Origin: Halarsenatibacter silvermanii
Lineage (GTDB): Bacteria > Bacillota > Halanaerobiia > Halanaerobiales > Halarsenatibacteraceae
DNA length: 37,954 nucleotides
NCBI RefSeq assembly: GCF_900103135.1
Contig: NZ_FNGO01000023.1
Span: 1 to 37,954, forward strand
Direction: 5' to 3'
The stretch's first letter is position 1. Each line of letters starts with the position of its first letter. A program made the position numbers and the translations under genes. Shown here piece after piece: positions 17,924-25,932 of the stretch. Under the pieces are notes generated by a model. It saw only the letters and a list, made by a program, of their open reading frames with translations. It was not told the DNA's origin and did no database searches.

Positions 17924-18937
17924 TTACAGACCCAGTTCCTTCATTCTAACTGCCATATCTACCAGCCGGCAGGCATAACCCCATTCGTTGTCATACCAGG
18001 ATAAAATCTTGACCTGATTTCCGGATATTACTTTGGTGTGATTGGGGTCATAGATCGAGGAGCGGGAATCGGCGAATACATCGCGAGAGACGAGAGGATC
18101 TTCAGTATATCCCAGAATGCCTTCCAGTTCGCCTTCAGCAGCTGATTTCATTGCCTCATTGATGTCCTCTTCTGTAACTTCTTCTTCTAAATCCACTACC
18201 AGATCGACAACGGAGCCTGTAGGAGTGGGCACTCTCATGGCCATGCCGTCCAGCTTGCCCTTCAATTCAGGCATAACCTCCGTTATGGCCTTGGCTGCTC
18301 CTGTCGTGGTCGGCACGATATTTTCTGCGGCTGCTCTGCCTCTGGTTATCTTCTTCCAGCTGTAGGGGCCGTCCAGGATGTTCTGCGAGGTCGTGTAAGC
18401 GTGTACTGTGGTCATAAGGCCCTTTTCTATGCCGAATTCATCCTGCAGAACTTTGGCGACCGGACCAAGAGCATTGGTGGTGCAGGAAGCATTGGAGACC
18501 ACATCGTGCTCGGCGGGATCATAATCCTCATCGTTAACACCCATGACCACGGTGCAGTCCTCATTATCGGCCGGAGCTGAGATGAGAACCTTATCGGCGC
18601 CTGCCTCGAGATGGCCGGCTGCCTCTTCGCCATCACGGAAAAGTCCGGTGCACTCGAGTACAACCTCGGCTCCTACGTCAGCCCAGGGGATATCGGCGGG
18701 ATCTTCTTCCTGGCACACGGGGATTTCTTCGCCGTCCACCACAATGCTGCTGTCGGTGTGGTCGACTTCAGCCTCAAATTCGCCATAATTGCTGTCATAT
18801 TTCAACATGTAAGCGAGCGTTCTGGGTTCTATGAGGTCGTTAATGCCTACAAATTCAACATCCTCGCTGTCAAAAGCACTCCTGAAAACACTTCTGCCTA
18901 TCCTGCCAAAGCCATTGATACCAATTTTAACGGTCAT
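17924..18937 (-). CDS. gapA: Glyceraldehyde-3-phosphate dehydrogenase (glycolytic type)
   Basis: This enzyme oxidises glyceraldehyde 3-phosphate to 1,3-bisphosphoglycerate. The 337-residue protein has the N-terminal dinucleotide fold IGINGFGRIGRSVFR and an acidic residue at the end of the second strand (INDLIEP), which favours NAD. The catalytic Cys is in VSNASCTTNALGPVAK, the His in TTVHAYT, followed by NIVPTTTGAAKA and SWYDNEWGYACRLVD. The loop after the catalytic His reads ILDGPYSWKKITRGRAAA, departing from the common DxPHKDLRRARAA. ATG 18937 has GGAGGGTGAT upstream. Directly downstream of cggR, it is expected to be the first enzyme gene repressed by CggR. Confidence 0.98.
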   Translation of the reverse strand: MTVKIGINGFGRIGRSVFRSAFDSEDVEFVGINDLIEPRTLAYMLKYDSNYGEFEAEVDHTDSSIVVDGEEIPVCQEEDPADIPWADVGAEVVLECTGLFRDGEEAAGHLEAGADKVLISAPADNEDCTVVMGVNDEDYDPAEHDVVSNASCTTNALGPVAKVLQDEFGIEKGLMTTVHAYTTSQNILDGPYSWKKITRGRAAAENIVPTTTGAAKAITEVMPELKGKLDGMAMRVPTPTGSVVDLVVDLEEEVTEEDINEAMKSAAEGELEGILGYTEDPLVSRDVFADSRSSIYDPNHTKVISGNQVKILSWYDNEWGYACRLVDMAVRMKELGL

Positions 18938-19003
18938 CTTTTATCACCCTCCTGGATTTATTGAGTTTAATCATTTTTCAGCGGTAAATCTTCTGTCTGC
19001 AGT

Positions 19004-20041
19004 TCATCCTGCGCTGCCGGTGAGATTTTTTACCATCCTGCGAGCCGTCCGTTCGTCTGTGATCAACACGTCCTGATACTCCGGAGAAACGACTGCTGGA
19101 ATCGCCCAGACTTTATCTTCTCCACCTGCCACAGCTATCACCCGATCCATTTCGGCCACCTCTTCCAGTCCCAGACCTATAGAAGGAGTTGATTCAACAA
19201 TATTTCCGTGAATGTCGAAGTAAAAACCAAAGGATTCGCCGATAGCGCCGGCTTCTTTGAGCTCTTTGATTTCCTCCTGATTGCGGCCGCGCCGGGAAGC
19301 CATTTCGGCCGCATCTCCTATTCCATGAACCAGTATATTGCATTCATTCATCAGGCTGAGTGTTTTCTGTATCGAAGGCTCCCGCTTGATGACTTCGATA
19401 TTCTCCTCTCTGAGATTGTCGGGAACCTGCAGCAGATGATAAGCTCCGCCGATTTTGTTGGCTATCTCGGCGGCAATTGTATTGGCCTGGATTTCAACCA
19501 CCTCGCCCAGACCTCCGCGGCCGGGCACAACTTCGACCTTTCCCTCCAGACTTTCTTTGCTGGGCATCATGCTGGCCACTTCGGCCATAGTGAAGCCGCC
19601 TGTAACACCCAGAATATCACCGGACTCGAGTATGCCCAGAATATAACGAGCAGCACTCCTGCCCAGTTCCTGAAGCAGGGTAGTATGCTCGAAATCACAG
19701 GGAACTATTATGATGCTTTCCAGTCCGAGCAGGTCGGTAAGATCTTTTTCCAGATGGGAAAGATCTCTGAGTTCCTGAATATATCTCTGAAAATCCTTGA
19801 GAAAAGATTCGCCGCTTTCGCTCAAAACCGCCCCGGCTCTGGTGATCTCGACCAGGCCCTGAGAAGCAAGGAAATCGAGTTCATTGCGCATCTTTCTCTC
19901 GCTCTCATCCAGCTTTTCGGCAAGCGATCGCCTTCCTATAGCGCCCTCCTCCTTGATTTTGCTCATAATACTGAATCTGGTCTCCGCCAGTTCCAGAACC
20001 TCGGGCACTACTTTATTTTGTATTTTGAATAGATATTCCAT
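19004..20041 (-). CDS. cggR: Central glycolytic genes regulator CggR (SorC family)
   Basis: CggR represses the gapA operon and is released by fructose-1,6-bisphosphate in characterised Firmicutes. The 345-residue protein has a winged-helix DNA-binding region (residues about 25-75, GAIGRRSLAEKLDESERKMRNELDFLASQGLVEI). A SorC-type effector domain follows, with IIIVPCDFEH, GDILGVTGGFTMAEVA, VHGIGDAAEMA and a final VSPEYQDVLITDERTARRM. It lies at the head of a full glycolytic operon, and its own upstream region carries a promoter and a tandem operator resembling the known CggR site, so it is probably autoregulated. ATG 20041 is preceded by GGGAGGAAC. Confidence 0.96.
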   Translation of the reverse strand: MEYLFKIQNKVVPEVLELAETRFSIMSKIKEEGAIGRRSLAEKLDESERKMRNELDFLASQGLVEITRAGAVLSESGESFLKDFQRYIQELRDLSHLEKDLTDLLGLESIIIVPCDFEHTTLLQELGRSAARYILGILESGDILGVTGGFTMAEVASMMPSKESLEGKVEVVPGRGGLGEVVEIQANTIAAEIANKIGGAYHLLQVPDNLREENIEVIKREPSIQKTLSLMNECNILVHGIGDAAEMASRRGRNQEEIKELKEAGAIGESFGFYFDIHGNIVESTPSIGLGLEEVAEMDRVIAVAGGEDKVWAIPAVVSPEYQDVLITDERTARRMVKNLTGSAG

Positions 20042-20104
20042 GCTTCAGTTCCTCCCTGCCGGCCGCTGAAAAGAACGATTTTCGTGCAGTCAAATCCTCT
20101 GCCG

Positions 20105-20140
20105 GGAATATTTTTGCCCTCTAGGAACGATATTGTCCCA
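20105..20140 (-). promoter_or_regulatory. Tandem CggR-like operator
   Basis: On the minus strand the sequence reads TGGGAC-AATATC-GTTC, four bases (CTAG), then AGGGCA-AAAATA-TTCC. The architecture equals the described Bacillus CggR site (CGGGAC-N6-TGTC, N4, repeated), recalled from the literature. The first half is the better match and the second is degenerate. The site lies about 30 bases downstream of the expected start of transcription, suiting roadblock-type repression. GCCGGG (20148-20143) and CCCGGC (20106-20101) flank it as inverted repeats. Confidence 0.65.
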
Positions 20141-20178
20141 GACCCGGCAAAAAAATAGCTTCTTTCTATTCCAAATGT

Positions 20179-20207
20179 ATTATAATACAATAAGAACCAG
20201 AATGCAA
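20179..20207 (-). promoter_or_regulatory. Promoter of the cggR-glycolysis operon
   Basis: On the minus strand TTGCAT (20207-20202) and TATAAT (20184-20179) are exactly 17 bases apart. Transcription would begin near 20172, giving a leader of about 130 nt that contains the CggR-like operator before the cggR ATG at 20041. Confidence 0.75.
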
Positions 20208-20258
20208 GACCTGAAAGCAAAAATTTCAACCGGAAAATCTATCACGTTTTCTATCCGG

Positions 20259-21614
20259 TTATATCTGGTGATACCATCTGCCTCTTCGGGTAGAAGAGGG
20301 AATATTTAATGAATTCCGGTATTTTGCCGCCGTCCGCCGGGAAATATCTATCCCGTATTCCTCTTTAATCTTTTCAATTATCTCCCGGTCACTCATCGGG
20401 CTATCCGGATCCTCTTTTTCGATTATCTCAGAAATTATAGCCCTGACGGCGGGAGCAGCAGTGCCTTTAACACCGCCGTTGAAGAAGAATTTGAACTGAA
20501 AGAGACCTCTGCCCGTCTGCAGATATTTGTCCCTTACTGCCCTGCTGACTGTGGACTCATGTACATCTGTCTCTTCAGCTATTTCTTCCATAGTCATCGG
20601 TTTTAAATATTTTATTCCCTTCTCCAGAAATTCCCGCTGTTTTTCCACTATGCTCGATGAAATTCTTTCCAGGGTCATTCTTCTTCTTTCCACAGCTCTG
20701 ATTATCCAGAGGGCCGACTGAAATTTGTCCTCCAGAAACTCCCGCGCCTCTTTGCTCTCGGCCTGTTTCATCATTCTATAATAACTATCGTTTATGGTCA
20801 GGGCAGGACTGACTCCCCGATTGAGCTCGATCCTGTACTCACCCGAAGTTTTTTTAACGATGACATCGGGTTCGAGATTGCCGGCCCCGGATAAATCCTC
20901 GTCGAAAGAGGCGGCCGGATGAGGATTAAGCCGTCTCAATAGATTCAGAGCTTTTCTGAGATCATCAGGGTCCGCGGAAAACTTCTGAAAAAGCTGTTCA
21001 AACTTCAGCTTTTCCAGCTCCTCGTAATGCTCCTCCAGCAGAATACGTTCTGCCAGTTTTAATACTTGCTCAGAACCGGCATGCTTTTCCTGATGCAGCT
21101 GAGCCCGGAGGGCTTCAACGGGTGATCTGGCCGCAATTCCGGCCGGATCCAGCTTCAAAAGACTTTTGCGAATTTTTTCGACTCTCCTCTCCCGACAATC
21201 GAGCTCCTCTGCCAGCCCGGCAGGGCTCATTTCGAGAAGTCCTCGCTCATCCAGGCTGGCCAGAATATATCTGGCTATTTCGTGGTCTTTTCCGGGCAGC
21301 ACCTCCGGCAGCTGCAGTTCAAGATGTTCCAGCAGACCGGGATGATAGCTGACAAACTTTTTAAAACTTTCCGTATCCCCCGAGCTCACCTGTCCTTTTC
21401 CTCTTTTCATCCTGTGGGCTTCAACTCTTTCCTGCCATTCTTCCTCTTCCCGGGCCAGAAGAGGATTCTCCAGGAGTTTGCCATCTATGAATTTTTCCAG
21501 CTCCAGGCTGTTGTACTGCAGAAGCTCTATCGCCATCTGCAGTTTTGAGGTCATCACTATTTCCTGTTTTTGTGTCTGTTTTTGCTCAGGTTGAACATTC
21601 ATAGAAAGATCCAT
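20259..21614 (-). CDS. rpoN: RNA polymerase sigma-54 factor
   Basis: Sigma-54 directs RNA polymerase to -24/-12 promoters that need an AAA+ enhancer-binding protein. The 451-residue protein has a Gln-rich region I (VQPEQKQTQKQEIVMTSKLQMAIELLQYNSLEL), then the acidic linker and core-binding domain. A helix-turn-helix follows (MTMEEIAEETDVHESTVSRAVRDKYLQT). The RpoN box is ISRRTAAKYRNSLNIPSSTRR near the end, one residue from the usual ARRTVAKYR. Its ATG shares one base with the whiA stop (TAATG), so translation is coupled. No sigma-54 activator gene is present in the window. rpoN immediately upstream of cggR occurs in several Firmicutes. Confidence 0.96.
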   Translation of the reverse strand: MDLSMNVQPEQKQTQKQEIVMTSKLQMAIELLQYNSLELEKFIDGKLLENPLLAREEEEWQERVEAHRMKRGKGQVSSGDTESFKKFVSYHPGLLEHLELQLPEVLPGKDHEIARYILASLDERGLLEMSPAGLAEELDCRERRVEKIRKSLLKLDPAGIAARSPVEALRAQLHQEKHAGSEQVLKLAERILLEEHYEELEKLKFEQLFQKFSADPDDLRKALNLLRRLNPHPAASFDEDLSGAGNLEPDVIVKKTSGEYRIELNRGVSPALTINDSYYRMMKQAESKEAREFLEDKFQSALWIIRAVERRRMTLERISSSIVEKQREFLEKGIKYLKPMTMEEIAEETDVHESTVSRAVRDKYLQTGRGLFQFKFFFNGGVKGTAAPAVRAIISEIIEKEDPDSPMSDREIIEKIKEEYGIDISRRTAAKYRNSLNIPSSTRRGRWYHQI

Positions 21615-22549
21615 TACTGTTCCCCCCTGAGGCCGCGAGCTATCTTTTTCAGTCTTCTCATCCGGCTGTTCACACCTGATTTACTGAGCGGCGGATCGAG
21701 CTTCTCACCCAGCTCCTTCAAACTGGCGTAAGGGTTGTTTTTTCTCAGCTCAGCCATCTCCTGCAGGCCGGAAGGCAGATCCTGTAATTTTCCAGCTCTT
21801 TCCATGTCCTTTATTGCCTGCAGCTGTTCCATGGCAGCTGAAACAGTTTTATCGAGATTTGCGGTTTCAAAGTTGACCCGACGGTTGACATCTTCTTTCA
21901 TACCACTCACAATTCTGTTATTTTCCAGCTTGAGCTGAGCTTTTTCTGCCCCCATAAGGTTTAATACCGCAGAGATACTTTCAAAATTTTTAAAGTAGAG
22001 CACGAAAAGATCGCGATGTTCGATAAAACCCGGCCTCAAATTTAAGGTGAAGAATAATTTCATCAAATCCTCCGCCTGAGCGCTGTGGTCACATCTTATC
22101 TCCAGATGATATTCCGCCTCGGGGCGGTTGACCGAACCTGCCGCCAGAAAGAACCCCCTGATATATGCCTGAGCCTGCTTTTTGTGCGTGAAAAATCGGG
22201 GATTGATATAAAAATCGGGCCGCCCCTCCTCCGTCAAAAGCTTGAGTTTCTTTAAAAAACTGTTCAGCTCCGGCTGGTCCGGCAGATATATCTCATAATT
22301 ATTGCCGCCGCCGAACCGGTCATCCTGAGCCAGAACTTCCACTGCCAGATCATATCTGCTGCGCAGCCAGCTGTAGACCCGGCGTGAGAGATCAGCATAA
22401 GAAATCTCGAGTCTGAAGGCCAATCTGTTTGCGCTCAGAATTATGGAGCCGGCTCTTCTCATCAGAGCTGTCAGCTCGGCTTCCAGTTCCTTCTCGTTAT
22501 CGCTATCATATCTTACCAGTTCATGCTTCACTTCATCTGTAAAGGACAT
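21614..22549 (-). CDS. whiA: WhiA-type DNA-binding protein
   Basis: WhiA combines a degenerate LAGLIDADG homing-endonuclease fold with a C-terminal helix-turn-helix. In Firmicutes it affects cell division and chromosome segregation, and in Streptomyces sporulation. The 311-residue sequence begins MSFTDEVKHELVRY, as is typical. It carries YIRGFFLAAGSVNRPEAEYHLEIRC, the family hallmark of the endonuclease-like part. It ends with the helix-turn-helix region LPSGLQEMAELRKNNPYASLKELGEKLDPPLSKSGVNSRMRRLKKIA. The ATG directly follows the yvcK stop (TAGATG) and its stop overlaps the rpoN start, so the four-gene block is tightly coupled. Confidence 0.96.
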   Translation of the reverse strand: MSFTDEVKHELVRYDSDNEKELEAELTALMRRAGSIILSANRLAFRLEISYADLSRRVYSWLRSRYDLAVEVLAQDDRFGGGNNYEIYLPDQPELNSFLKKLKLLTEEGRPDFYINPRFFTHKKQAQAYIRGFFLAAGSVNRPEAEYHLEIRCDHSAQAEDLMKLFFTLNLRPGFIEHRDLFVLYFKNFESISAVLNLMGAEKAQLKLENNRIVSGMKEDVNRRVNFETANLDKTVSAAMEQLQAIKDMERAGKLQDLPSGLQEMAELRKNNPYASLKELGEKLDPPLSKSGVNSRMRRLKKIARGLRGEQ

Positions 22550-23830
22550 CTATAGTAAACTTCCCCCTGAATTTTCATCTGCTATGCTCATAATTATTCT
22601 GGAAAGTTTTTGAGGATCATGACGCAGATAGTAATCATCCTGGCGCTGAAGCAGTTCAGCCGATCTGATTTTTAGCCCCATCTCCTTGAGTTCTACCTCC
22701 TTGTATCCGACAGGCCGAGAACCTTCCTCGCGATAGCGGCGGGCAATATCTTCCGGCACCGGCTCGCGGTTGACGATTATCCAGTCAAAAATCTGACTTC
22801 CCAGATGCTCGGTTATAGCCCTGACGTGATCGGCCGCATCATAATCGTCAGTTTCACCCGGCTGGGTCATTATATTACAGATATAAATTTTGGTGGCCGG
22901 GGAGTTTTTCATTATTTCAAATATATCATCTATCAGCAAATTGGGCAGCAGGCTGGTGTAAAGACTGCCCGGTCCCACCGTGATCAAATCGGTCTCCTTT
23001 AAAGATTCAATTGTCCTCTGGCTGGCCTGACAGGATTCGGGCTTTAAAAATACCTTCTCTATTTTTTTATCTATCAGAGGAATTGTAGACTCCCCTAACT
23101 CGCTGCTGCCGTCTTCGAAGACAGCTCCCAATCTTACGTTTTCCTTGGTGGCCGGCAGCACCTGTCCTTTCACCGCCAGCACCTTGCTCGATTCCCGCAC
23201 CGCATCCTCAAAATCTCCCAGCACCTGGTTCATCGATGCTATAAAGAGATTGCCGAAGCTGTGTCCCACGAGATGTCCATCAGCGCTGAAACGATATTGA
23301 AAGAGATCCTCCATGAGCGGTTCTGTATCTGCCAGGGCCACAAGACAATTGCGAATATCACCTGGAGGAGGCATGCTCAGCTCGCTGCGCAATTTGCCGG
23401 AGCTGCCTCCATCATCGGATACCGTGACGACTGCATTGATGTTGCTGGTTTCTCGCTTTAAACCGCGCAGCAGATTCGAGAGACCCGTTCCTCCGCCCAG
23501 AGCAGTTATCTGCGGTCCTCTCCCCAGTCTTTTTTCTCTGTACAGAGAAAGAACCGGGCTGTCAGATTCAGAGCTGATCTTTCCCAGCATCCTCATCAGA
23601 GAGCAGATAAAAAGAGCTATACCTCCCGCTGAGAACAACAGCCCCAGAACAGGAGAACCCGAAAGCAGGAATTTCAGAAGATCTATCTCGGTATTTATCT
23701 CCACAAAGGGATATATCAAACTATTTATCAGTGATACTACCCCCACAAAGGTCAGCAAAATCGCCCCTGCCAGAAGTGCCATCCACCTCTTTAAACCTAT
23801 GCCGGGATAGAGCCATTTCCATACCTGCAA
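22550..23830 (-). CDS. yvcK: YvcK/gluconeogenesis-factor family protein with N-terminal membrane anchor
   Basis: YvcK (CofD-like) binds UDP-sugars and is needed for cell-wall balance and growth on gluconeogenic carbon in Bacillus. The conserved domain begins about residue 108 with ITALGGGTGLSNLLRGLK and continues through VVTVSDDGGSSGKLR, PPPGDIRNCLVALAD and VGHSFGNLFI, then TVGPGSLYTSLLPNLL. The first 100 residues, absent from Bacillus YvcK, carry two hydrophobic segments (MALLAGAILLTFVGVVSLINSLIY and GSPVLGLLFSAGGIALFICSLM), so this version should be membrane-tethered. The likely start is TTG 23830, seven bases after GGGGAG. The gene lies between rapZ and whiA, the classic order. Confidence 0.95.
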   Translation of the reverse strand: MQVWKWLYPGIGLKRWMALLAGAILLTFVGVVSLINSLIYPFVEINTEIDLLKFLLSGSPVLGLLFSAGGIALFICSLMRMLGKISSESDSPVLSLYREKRLGRGPQITALGGGTGLSNLLRGLKRETSNINAVVTVSDDGGSSGKLRSELSMPPPGDIRNCLVALADTEPLMEDLFQYRFSADGHLVGHSFGNLFIASMNQVLGDFEDAVRESSKVLAVKGQVLPATKENVRLGAVFEDGSSELGESTIPLIDKKIEKVFLKPESCQASQRTIESLKETDLITVGPGSLYTSLLPNLLIDDIFEIMKNSPATKIYICNIMTQPGETDDYDAADHVRAITEHLGSQIFDWIIVNREPVPEDIARRYREEGSRPVGYKEVELKEMGLKIRSAELLQRQDDYYLRHDPQKLSRIIMSIADENSGGSLL

Positions 23831-23863
23831 AGTTTTTCTCCCCTGTTTTATTCTTTTAAGAAT

Positions 23864-24715
23864 TTATTTATCGATATCCCGATGCTGAACGCTGACCCTG
23901 TACCCCTGACTCGTCAAATAATTTTCCAGCCTGAGGACAGAAGCGACAGAGCGATGATGACCGCCTGTACAGCCGATAGCTATCATCAAATGACTCTTAC
24001 CCTCCCGCCTGTATTCGGGCAGAAGAAATTTGAGAAAACTGAAAAGTCTGTCGTAAAACTTCTCCGCCTTGGGCCATTTAAAGATGTACTTCTGAACTTC
24101 CCTTTCCCTGCCGGTTTTTTCGCGCAGAGAGTCAACATAATAGGGATTGGGCAAAAATCTCACGTCGAAGACCAGATCAGCATCCATCGGCGCACCGTGC
24201 TTGAAGCCGAAGGAGGTCAGGGAAATAGATAGGTCTAAAGAATCATCCCGGGCGGATGAATAAAGCCGGTTGAGCTCCTGATTAAACTCCTGCACAGAAA
24301 ATCTGGAAGTGTCAAGAACTTTGCTGGCCCGCCCTTTGAGCTCTTCCAGCAGTGATCTTTCCTTTTTTATGGCTTCCAGCAGCCTGCCCTCTTCGTCCAG
24401 GGGGTGTTTCCGGCGCGTCTCCTTAAAACGGCTGACCAGAGTCTCATTGGAAGCATTCAGGAAAAATATCTCGTAATAAAGCTCTCTCTCATCCAGCGAG
24501 TTGAGCGAGGATGAGAGCACATCGAAAAACTCCCTGCCCCTGATATCACTAACCACAGCCAGCCGATTGTAATTCGACTGCAGACACAGATCGGCAAAAG
24601 GTTCTATCAGGGCCGGCGGCAAATTGTCGACACAATAATAACCTTTATCTTCAAAAAAGTCCAGAGCCAGCGACTTACCGGCACCTGACATGCCTGTAAT
24701 AATTATCAGCTTCAT
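23864..24715 (-). CDS. rapZ: RapZ/YvcJ nucleotide-binding protein
   Basis: RapZ is an adapter that in enteric bacteria guides RNase E to the GlmZ small RNA. In Firmicutes (YvcJ) it is a nucleotide-binding protein of less certain role. The 283-residue protein has Walker A IITGMSGAGKS at the N-terminus, then YYCVDNLPPALI. Next come VVSDIRGREFF, the Walker-B-like LYYEIFFLNAS, and a conserved C-terminal domain (SFGFKHGAPMDADLVFDVRFLPNPYYV, IAIGCTGGHHRSV, VQHRDIDK). A GTG at 24724 also opens the frame, but ATG 24715 has better spacing from GGAAG and fits homologues. It is first in the rapZ-yvcK-whiA block. Confidence 0.96.
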   Translation of the reverse strand: MKLIIITGMSGAGKSLALDFFEDKGYYCVDNLPPALIEPFADLCLQSNYNRLAVVSDIRGREFFDVLSSSLNSLDERELYYEIFFLNASNETLVSRFKETRRKHPLDEEGRLLEAIKKERSLLEELKGRASKVLDTSRFSVQEFNQELNRLYSSARDDSLDLSISLTSFGFKHGAPMDADLVFDVRFLPNPYYVDSLREKTGREREVQKYIFKWPKAEKFYDRLFSFLKFLLPEYRREGKSHLMIAIGCTGGHHRSVASVLRLENYLTSQGYRVSVQHRDIDK

Positions 24716-24754
24716 ACACTGCACTTCCTTCCTGTCAAATTCCTCGGTGCTTTT

Positions 24755-25723
24755 TCAAACGTGCTCCCGGGCAAGCCTGCCCATAAACTTTTCCGGAAAT
24801 TTTTTTATCATATAGGTTTTCCAGCGCGGAACCTTTACCGGTTCATCGGAGGTAAAAACATCGCTGTTTTTATGGAGGTGCTCGAGAGTGGCCAATCCCA
24901 TGGCATTATTGACCGAATAAAATTTTCTATAACCCGGCAGATCATCAGGAATAGCCTCCAGATATTCAAGCAGAGTAGGAATATGGCTGCGGGCGCTTTT
25001 GATCATCTTAGCGAGAGCAGATAGCGCCTGAGAGCGATGTCGGCTGCTGAGCAGTTCCTCCTCCGTCAGGCAGAGCTCTTCCAGAGGCCAAAAGACCCTA
25101 TCCCGACCGGTTATATCCGCTCTGATATCCCGGGCGATATTAACTTTCTGCAGAAAAATACCGGCTTCGGAATAGTTTTCTTCCAGCACGTTTCTTCCTC
25201 CGCTTTTTTTTCCGGCGAAATAAAGAACGATATCGGTGAGAAAACCGCCGACAGTTCCGGCCACATAATAGCAGTAATCATCCAGATCTTCAAAACTGGT
25301 TACCGATTCCTGCAGATATATCTGCATTCCCCGGTTCATCTCCTCCAGCCAGGGATAAGAAATTTCTCGCAGATCAGCCGGCAGAGATCGGTAGGCTTTC
25401 CAGAGGCGATCACAGTTTCTGACCAGCCGGCCTAGAGATTCATCTTCAAATCGGAAAGACCATCCCTGAATGCGGTCAATAAGTCCGGCGGGGTCGCTGC
25501 GGCCGGGATCGAATAATTCCACGACGGAATCCATCATCTCCGTTCTGGTATCCATGTCTATATCCGGCAGCTCATCCTCGAAGCTGTCGAGCAGTCGATC
25601 CTGCAGATAGATTATGGTAACAGGATCCTGCAGCTCATCATCGAGCATCGGTATTGTAAGAGCAAAACTTCGCGATACTTCCTCGAGCATCTCCCGGCAA
25701 AACTTTATGTCTTCCTCTTCCAC
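24755..25723 (-). CDS. Squalene/phytoene synthase family protein
   Basis: Members join two prenyl diphosphates head-to-head to make squalene, dehydrosqualene or phytoene. The 322-residue protein has both Asp-rich motifs. The first is QDRLLDSFEDE (residues about 41-51), corresponding to the LxxLDxxED pattern of squalene synthases. The second is NIARDIRADITGRDRVFWP (about 195-213). The YCYYVAGTVGGFLTDI segment that lines the active site lies between them. The first motif looks more squalene-synthase-like than phytoene-synthase-like, but the product cannot be assigned by eye. No desaturase, cyclase or other isoprenoid gene is nearby. GTG 25723 follows GGGGAGGAG. It is read toward rapZ with a 39-base gap and may share its transcript. 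Confidence 0.85.
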   Translation of the reverse strand: MEEEDIKFCREMLEEVSRSFALTIPMLDDELQDPVTIIYLQDRLLDSFEDELPDIDMDTRTEMMDSVVELFDPGRSDPAGLIDRIQGWSFRFEDESLGRLVRNCDRLWKAYRSLPADLREISYPWLEEMNRGMQIYLQESVTSFEDLDDYCYYVAGTVGGFLTDIVLYFAGKKSGGRNVLEENYSEAGIFLQKVNIARDIRADITGRDRVFWPLEELCLTEEELLSSRHRSQALSALAKMIKSARSHIPTLLEYLEAIPDDLPGYRKFYSVNNAMGLATLEHLHKNSDVFTSDEPVKVPRWKTYMIKKFPEKFMGRLAREHV

Positions 25724-25932
25724 GATCTCTCCTCCCCGTCATATTCTCACTGCTTATTATTTAATATATAAAACCAGGTTAATTTAGAAGTTTTTTTAGG
25801 CCAGCCGCCGCCCCAAGCACATACACGAGATATCTGCCGGGACGATAATCGGATCTTTTTGTCTGCAGTTGATAAATAGATGCGTTAAAAAATTGCGCGG
25901 TCTACCACCATCGAAGATTCTTCCAGCTGTTC

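Noticed and set aside
20008-20229. 73-codon minus-strand frame before cggR
   Set aside because: It spans the cggR promoter and operator, overlaps the start of cggR and has no ribosome-binding site.
25724-25932. 209-base gap between the squalene/phytoene synthase and the ROK kinase
   Set aside because: Only weak promoter-like pieces (TTAACC-17-TAATAA) and no convincing terminator or small gene were seen, so no feature is called.
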